Positions 7,188 through 10,543 of a DNA stretch of 10,543 nt are shown here, piece after piece. Under the pieces are notes generated by a model. The model saw nothing but the letters and a program-made list of their open reading frames with translations, was not told the origin of the DNA and made no database searches. The first letter of the stretch is position 1; every line of letters begins with the position of its first letter. Both the position numbers and the translations under genes were made by a program. Source of the stretch: an uncultured Gammaproteobacteria bacterium (GTDB lineage: Bacteria; Pseudomonadota; Gammaproteobacteria; Steroidobacterales; Woeseiaceae); assembly GCA_938003715.1 (NCBI GenBank), contig CALKYK010000188.1:1-10543 (forward strand). The letters are read 5' to 3'.

Positions 7188-7799
7188 CTACCGCTTCATG
7201 CGCGCCGGAAACGGAAACGCGTTGGAACGGGTGATGGAGGCGAACCGGCCCGGAGGCAGGTATGCCATCAGCGGTGCCTCGTGAATGAGTTCCATATCGT
7301 CGATTTCGGCAGAGCGGGTGTATTCCGGGGCCGCGTATGCAGCAAGGATTTCACCGCTGATAAGGCAGTTGTCGCCGAAACCGTGCACGGTCTTGTGATG
7401 GCGACATTCGAGGAACAGGTAGGCGTCTTCGACGAACTCGCCGTCGATTTCGCGGGCAGGGAATGTTGCGAATGACTGCACGATCGTCTTTTCGCCGCCG
7501 GCGACGCGGGGTGATGCGGCAAGGCTCGTGTACACGACCTGGGACGGGGTCGGAAAGCTGACGGTGAATTCGCCGCTGCGTGCGATGTTGACGTACGTGT
7601 GGTGGCGTGGACTGCAAACGAATCCGAAATAATTCTGCCAGCCTAGCGGCATTGCCATGTGTTTCGGCGCGAGATCCAGTGAACCATCCGAGTCGCGCGT
7701 GCCGACCAGGATCAGCGGCGCAACCATGTAGCAGCGGTCCCAGATCGGCACTGCCGTATCCAGCTCCACGAGTTGTTCTGAATCCGCTGCGATTGTCAT
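7188..7799 (-). CDS. Flavin-reductase-like (split-barrel FMN-binding) protein
   Basis: A 203-residue protein with a flavin-reductase-like split barrel (PF01613). It has a start strand (VAPLILVGTRDSDGSLDLAP, 26-45), YFGFVCSPRHHTYVNIARSGEFTVSFP (57-83), which carries the 'tN-i-x-x-x-g-e-F-tvn' pattern of the family, and HGFGDNCLISGEI (139-151). Members bind FMN and either reduce free flavin for a partner oxygenase or act as small flavoproteins; the partner and reaction here are unknown. It has no signal peptide. It is the first gene of the operon with the M20 peptidase, 6 nt ahead of it. ATG 7799 is chosen because an in-frame GTG at 7841 has no ribosome site and lies inside a palindrome; the extra 14 residues it would add are not family-like. 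That start remains possible. Confidence 0.85.
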   Translation of the reverse strand: MTIAADSEQLVELDTAVPIWDRCYMVAPLILVGTRDSDGSLDLAPKHMAMPLGWQNYFGFVCSPRHHTYVNIARSGEFTVSFPTPSQVVYTSLAASPRVAGGEKTIVQSFATFPAREIDGEFVEDAYLFLECRHHKTVHGFGDNCLISGEILAAYAAPEYTRSAEIDDMELIHEAPLMAYLPPGRFASITRSNAFPFPARMKR

Positions 7800-7827
7800 G
7801 GGGGCCCCGGCACGCCGCGGTTCGGCG

Positions 7828-7844
7828 AGCGTGGAATTCACGCT
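7828..7844. promoter_or_regulatory. Dyad upstream of the flavin reductase-M20-DUF1611 operon (possible operator)
   Basis: AGCGTG-GAATT-CACGCT is a perfect 6-bp inverted repeat around a 5-nt centre. It lies 29 nt upstream of ATG 7799 and just downstream of a minus-strand TATACA (7865-7870) that could be a -10 box. The position suits a repressor site near the transcript start. No -35 box is evident and chance is possible. Confidence 0.3.
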
Positions 7845-7901
7845 ACCGGGCGGGCGGAAGCGGTTGTATAGGTAGATGCCGAGACTGGGCGGGTCGAGTG
7901 C

Positions 7902-9236
7902 CTATTCCCCGGAGAATTTGTGGACCGTGCCGCCTTTCATCACGAACTCGACCTGCTGCAGCCGGGTGATGTCCGCGAGCGGGTCGCCGCGCACCGCGAT
8001 GACGTCGGCATATCGCCCGGGTTCGAGCGCGCCCACGTCGTCGCCCCAGCCGATGTATTTCGCTGCTACCGAGGTTGCGGACTGAATCGCCTGCATCGGC
8101 GTCATGCCGCGCTCGACCATGATGACGAACTGCTTCGCGTTGTCGCCGTGTGGATAGACCGCGGAGTCGGTGCCGTAGATGATCGGCACGCCGGCAGCGA
8201 CTGCTTTCGTGAATACCTGCCGTTGGGCCTCGGTCGTTTCGTCCCCCTTGCGGATGAATTCTTCCGGCCAGCCCTGCTCGCGGCCGACGGTCGCGATGTA
8301 GTCGCCGTTGTAGACATCCATCGAGAACGCGACGTCCTGTTCTGCCGCCATCCCGATCGCCTCGTCGTCGGCGAGGGATGCGTGTTCGATCGAGTCGACG
8401 CCGGCGCGGATAGCGTCCTTGATCGACTGTGCGCCGTGCGCGTGTGCCGTGACCCTGATGCCCGCCGCGTGCGCGACCTCGACCACCGCGCGGATCTCCT
8501 CCTCGGTCATTTCGGGCGCGCCCGGCACGCCGCCGAACGCGAGCACCGCGCCTGACGCGATCACTTTCAGAACGTCGGCGCCGCCGTCGACGGCCGCCTG
8601 CGCTTTCTCGCGGAACTGCTCTGGGCCACGCGCGACGCCCATACGCACGCGGGCCGGGATCTCGCTTTCGTCGATGCCCGGGATGACGAGGTCGCCGCCG
8701 CCGCCGGGAATGGTCAGGTAGTAGGCGGCCGTCTGCACGCGCGGGCCCGGGATCTCGCCTGCGTTGATGCGGTCGCGCACGTCGCGCCCGGACCAGCCGC
8801 CGTAGGCGCCGACGTTGCGCACCGTCGTGAATCCGGCGTCGAGCGTGGTCAGCGCGTTTTGTCGCGAGATCTCGCGCTCTTCTTCGAGGGTGCGCGTGTA
8901 GTAGATGCTCAGATCCCGCGTCTCGTTCGAGCGATCGGTGATGTGCGTATGCGTGTCGATCAGTCCCGGCAGGCAGGTGTAGTCGCTCAGGTCGATGAAC
9001 TCGCCGTAAAGGTCCGGATCGGGCGCACCGGCATCGACACGCTGGATGCGTTCACCGTCGATGACAATCGTGCGATTCGTGAGCGCTGCGTCGTTCCGGC
9101 CGTCGATCAGCGTGCCGCAGTAAACGGCAATCGATCCCGGTCGTGCATCGACAGCGACTTCGACGGCGTTGCGTTCGCATCCCGCCGCGATAGTCAGCAA
9201 GACAACAATCGCGCTCGATGTAAGGATTTTGCGCAT
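7902..9236 (-). CDS. Metal-dependent amidohydrolase lipoprotein (imidazolonepropionase / Xaa-Pro dipeptidase-like)
   Basis: A 444-residue TIM-barrel amidohydrolase (PF01979, COG1228 group) behind a lipoprotein signal (residues 1-19, TIAAGC, lipid Cys20; Ala at -3 is slightly atypical). Metal-site residues are all present: HTH (His96, His98), Lys224 in VLKVIASGA as the likely carbamylated lysine, His265 in TAHAHG, His285 in SIEHAS and Asp357 in YGTDSA. The C-terminal GALEPGRYADVIAVRGDPL (402-420) closes the small beta domain. Secreted relatives hydrolyse dipeptides such as Xaa-Pro or Xaa-Arg, and others act on cyclic amides; the substrate cannot be read here. ATG 9236 is chosen because it begins the signal peptide and follows AGGGGG by 9-10 nt; an in-frame extension to 9443 would overlap the divergent serine-hydrolase gene. 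It reads away from that hydrolase, 70 nt apart, so both may share control. Confidence 0.92.
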   Translation of the reverse strand: MRKILTSSAIVVLLTIAAGCERNAVEVAVDARPGSIAVYCGTLIDGRNDAALTNRTIVIDGERIQRVDAGAPDPDLYGEFIDLSDYTCLPGLIDTHTHITDRSNETRDLSIYYTRTLEEEREISRQNALTTLDAGFTTVRNVGAYGGWSGRDVRDRINAGEIPGPRVQTAAYYLTIPGGGGDLVIPGIDESEIPARVRMGVARGPEQFREKAQAAVDGGADVLKVIASGAVLAFGGVPGAPEMTEEEIRAVVEVAHAAGIRVTAHAHGAQSIKDAIRAGVDSIEHASLADDEAIGMAAEQDVAFSMDVYNGDYIATVGREQGWPEEFIRKGDETTEAQRQVFTKAVAAGVPIIYGTDSAVYPHGDNAKQFVIMVERGMTPMQAIQSATSVAAKYIGWGDDVGALEPGRYADVIAVRGDPLADITRLQQVEFVMKGGTVHKFSGE

Positions 9237-9240
9237 GGTG

Positions 9241-9269
9241 TTCGATCCCCCTGAGATTCGGACTAAGAT
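9241..9269 (+). promoter_or_regulatory. Candidate promoter for the serine-hydrolase gene
   Basis: TTCGAT (9241-9246) and TAAGAT (9264-9269) are 17 bp apart, the ideal sigma-70 spacing; the -10 is fair and the -35 is poor. The predicted start would leave a leader of about 30 nt before ATG 9307. The site overlaps the ribosome binding site of the divergent amidohydrolase gene (AGGGGG on minus, about 9247-9252). Confidence 0.3.
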
Positions 9270-9306
9270 ACTGCAGAATGTCCGGCCATGCATCGGTGCC
9301 CGCGCA

Positions 9307-10341
9307 ATGAATCCTGTTCGACTCCTGCCGGTTTTTTTGCTTGCCTGCGTCGCGTCCGGCTGCGGCGTGGATAGGTCTAAGGCCGTCGACGAGCTGTTCG
9401 CAGCGTACTCCGGCGACGTGCCCGGCGCGTCCGTGCTCGTCATCCGCGACGGCGAAAAAATTCTGGCGAAGAACTACGGCCTGGCGAACGTCGAGTCACA
9501 GACCGCGGTGACCAGCGAGACGAATTTCCGACTCGCCTCCGTCACGAAGCAGTTCACCGCCGCGGCCGCGCGGCTGCTGGGCGAGCGGCGACGACTGGCC
9601 CTCGACGATCCGGTTCGCACGCATTTCCCCGAACTGCCCGCGTTCACGGAAGGCATCACGATCCGCCAGCTCCTGAACCACACCTCCGGCATCGAGGACT
9701 ACGAGCCGCTGTACGAGCTCGAGCTGCCGAACCAGGTCACGGACGCCGGCGTCGCCGATATCCTCGCCGGCACCGAAGGCACGTACTTTCCGCCCGGCAC
9801 CGATTACCGCTACAGCAACAGCGCCTATGCGCTACTGTCGCAGCTTGTCGAGCGGCTGTCCGGGCAGACGTTCGGCGCATTTCTCGACCAGAACATCTTT
9901 TCCCCGCTCGGCATGTCGAACACCGTCGCGCACGTCGACGGCGTCACGACCGTGCCGAACCGCGCCTTCGGTTACACCGTGGAAGACGGCGTCGTCGAAC
10001 CCTCGGACCAGAGCCCGTGGAGCGCGGTGCTCGGCGACGGCGGCGTGTATTCGTCCGTCAACGAGCTCTATCTCTGGGACCAGGCGCAGTACGAAGGCGG
10101 ACTGCTATCCCTCGATCTGCGCGCACTCTCCGAAACGCCAGGGCTCGAGGACTACGGCTTCGGCCTGCGCATCGACACCTACAAGGGTCACAGGCGCATC
10201 CACCACAGCGGTTCGACGAGCGGCTTTCGCAACTTCATGCAGCGTTTTCCCGACGCGCGACTGTCGGTCATCGTGCTGACGAACCGCGCCGCCCCCGACG
10301 TCCAGTCGCTCGCCGAACAGGTCGCCGACCTCTACCTGTAA
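9307..10341 (+). CDS. Class C beta-lactamase-fold serine hydrolase (PF00144), predicted lipoprotein
   Basis: A 344-residue protein with a short signal and a lipobox cysteine (Cys19 in VASGC; Cys14 in FLLAC is a less likely alternative). It carries the three catalytic motifs of the penicillin-recognising family: SVTK (78-81, nucleophile Ser78 and Lys81), YSN (169-171) and HSG (300-302) in the KTG position. QLLNHTSGIEDY (121-132) and the PPGTDYRYSNSAYALL segment are hallmark PF00144 patterns. His in place of Lys in the third motif and the lack of an AmpC-like layout favour an esterase, D-aminopeptidase or DD-peptidase-like enzyme over an antibiotic-inactivating lactamase. It would act at the cell envelope. 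ATG 9307 is chosen because it begins the signal; an in-frame ATG at 9169 would overlap the divergent amidohydrolase. The ribosome site is weak. Family certain, substrate unknown. Confidence 0.92.
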   Translation: MNPVRLLPVFLLACVASGCGVDRSKAVDELFAAYSGDVPGASVLVIRDGEKILAKNYGLANVESQTAVTSETNFRLASVTKQFTAAAARLLGERRRLALDDPVRTHFPELPAFTEGITIRQLLNHTSGIEDYEPLYELELPNQVTDAGVADILAGTEGTYFPPGTDYRYSNSAYALLSQLVERLSGQTFGAFLDQNIFSPLGMSNTVAHVDGVTTVPNRAFGYTVEDGVVEPSDQSPWSAVLGDGGVYSSVNELYLWDQAQYEGGLLSLDLRALSETPGLEDYGFGLRIDTYKGHRRIHHSGSTSGFRNFMQRFPDARLSVIVLTNRAAPDVQSLAEQVADLYL

Positions 10342-10343
10342 GA

Positions 10344-10359
10344 GCCCGCCCGTGCGGGC
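10344..10359 (+). terminator. Short GC hairpin just after the serine-hydrolase stop
   Basis: GCCCGC-CCGT-GCGGGC forms a 6-bp stem with a 4-nt loop, beginning 3 nt after the TAA. No T-run follows, so it is at best part of a terminator or a 3'-end stabilising hairpin. Confidence 0.4.
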
Positions 10360-10373
10360 GACCGGGCCAATCC

Positions 10374-10410
10374 CGTCATTGCGAGGAGCGCGGAGCGCGA
10401 CGAAGCAATC
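10374..10410. repeat. Dispersed intergenic repeat of the GTCATTGCGAGGAGCG...GACGAAGCAATCC type
   Basis: The segment carries CGTCATTGCGAGGAGCG, then an irregular centre, then GACGAAGCAATCC. This is a short repeat seen between genes in many unrelated bacteria; its translations (for example 'DCFVA...RNDG') are a known source of false small proteins. It can fold: ATTGC (10378-10382) pairs with GCAAT (10405-10409), and GCGC (10388-10391) with GCGC (10395-10398) around GGA. Recognition is from memory of the consensus; copy number in this genome cannot be seen from one window. Confidence 0.6.
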
Positions 10411-10418
10411 CACTTGTC

Positions 10419-10434
10419 CGTCGCAAGGGCGACG
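10419..10434. repeat. Small hairpin next to the dispersed repeat
   Basis: CGTCGC-AAGG-GCGACG gives a 6-bp stem with a 4-nt loop, 8 nt past the repeat. It may belong to the same mobile or structural unit. No T-run follows. Confidence 0.35.
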
Positions 10435-10476
10435 ACCACCGGTACTCGCCGATTCATTCATGACAGTACTAAAGAT

Positions 10477-10524
10477 CAATCCGCACCGGCCGTGAGCGTC
10501 CGATTGGCGACCGCGGGCGGATTG
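10477..10524. repeat. Long inverted repeat in the right-hand non-coding tail
   Basis: CAATCCGC (10477-10484) and GCGGATTG (10517-10524) are perfect 8-bp inverted arms with 32 nt between them; a second GATTG (10502-10506) offers an alternative partner. The stretch 10435-10543 shows no convincing gene: an ATG at 10460 opens only ten codons, and a GTG at 10493 stays open to the edge without a ribosome site or recognisable motif. Confidence 0.4.
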
Positions 10525-10543
10525 CCTCGAAAAGCCCTTAACT

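Noticed and set aside
6012..7475. 487-codon open frame on the plus strand, longer than either gene opposite it
   Set aside because: It lies antisense to the M20 and flavin-reductase genes, whose motifs are unmistakable; its own translation is Arg/Val/Ala-rich with no domain, as expected of a shadow frame in G+C-rich DNA.
9237..9443. N-terminal extension of the amidohydrolase to 9443
   Set aside because: It would bury the lipoprotein signal and overlap the opposite serine-hydrolase gene; ATG 9236 has AGGGGG upstream.
9307..10341. Reading the PF00144 protein as an antibiotic-resistance beta-lactamase
   Set aside because: The third motif is HSG in place of KTG and the remaining pattern fits the broad esterase/peptidase group; family membership alone does not support resistance.
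10105..10479. 124-codon minus-strand frame with 'DCFVALRAPRNDG'
   Set aside because: That peptide is a known false translation of the dispersed repeat, and the rest is antisense to the serine hydrolase.
10528..10542. Possible integron attC end (CCCTTAAC near the right edge)
   Set aside because: It does not match RYYYAAC at the first position, no GTTRRRY partner was found, and there are no cassette-like genes.

Overview
This is a G+C-rich stretch (by eye about two thirds G+C, not computed) that is densely coded on both strands. Three genes end their N-terminal signal in a lipobox cysteine, and the window carries the dispersed GTCATTGCGAGGAGCG...GACGAAGCAATCC repeat common in proteobacterial intergenic DNA. 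Protein style (CaCA antiporter, secreted serine hydrolase, imidazolonepropionase-like lipoprotein, MetH-type corrinoid protein) suggests a Gram-negative, probably marine or soil, heterotrophic proteobacterium. A gammaproteobacterium is my best guess, but nothing here fixes the taxon. No rRNA, tRNA, CRISPR array, transposase or phage gene is visible.

Layout from left to right. (1) 1-219, minus: the first 73 codons of a corrinoid (B12)-binding methyl-transfer protein, cut by the window edge. (2) 366-1361, minus: an exported NHL beta-propeller protein that resembles the amidating-lyase fold but lacks key catalytic residues, followed by a GC-rich hairpin at 330-357. (3) From about 1405 to 4032, plus: a large M1 zinc aminopeptidase lipoprotein, divergent from gene 2, with no ordinary start codon; 14 nt after it comes a Ca2+/cation antiporter-like membrane protein (4047-4997). 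(4) 7 nt further on, and convergent, a three-gene minus-strand operon is read in the order flavin-reductase-like protein (7799-7188), M20 carboxypeptidase-G2-like peptidase (7181-6009), DUF1611 P-loop protein (6009-5005). The last two overlap as TGATG. (5) 9236-7902, minus: a metal-dependent amidohydrolase lipoprotein. Divergent from it, at 9307-10341 plus, is a class C beta-lactamase-fold serine hydrolase lipoprotein. (6) 10342-10543: a non-coding tail with hairpins, the dispersed repeat and a longer inverted repeat.

Read together, most genes break amide or peptide bonds. Three hydrolases (M1 aminopeptidase, amidohydrolase, PF00144 hydrolase) are predicted lipoproteins facing the periplasm or outside, while the M20 peptidase and its two operon partners lack signals and are cytoplasmic. 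A plausible but unproven picture is a peptide or amino-acid-conjugate scavenging neighbourhood. The best candidate for an undescribed pathway is the flavin reductase-M20-DUF1611 operon, whose joint substrate cannot be read from the sequence. No gene looks frameshifted or decayed; only the first is partial.
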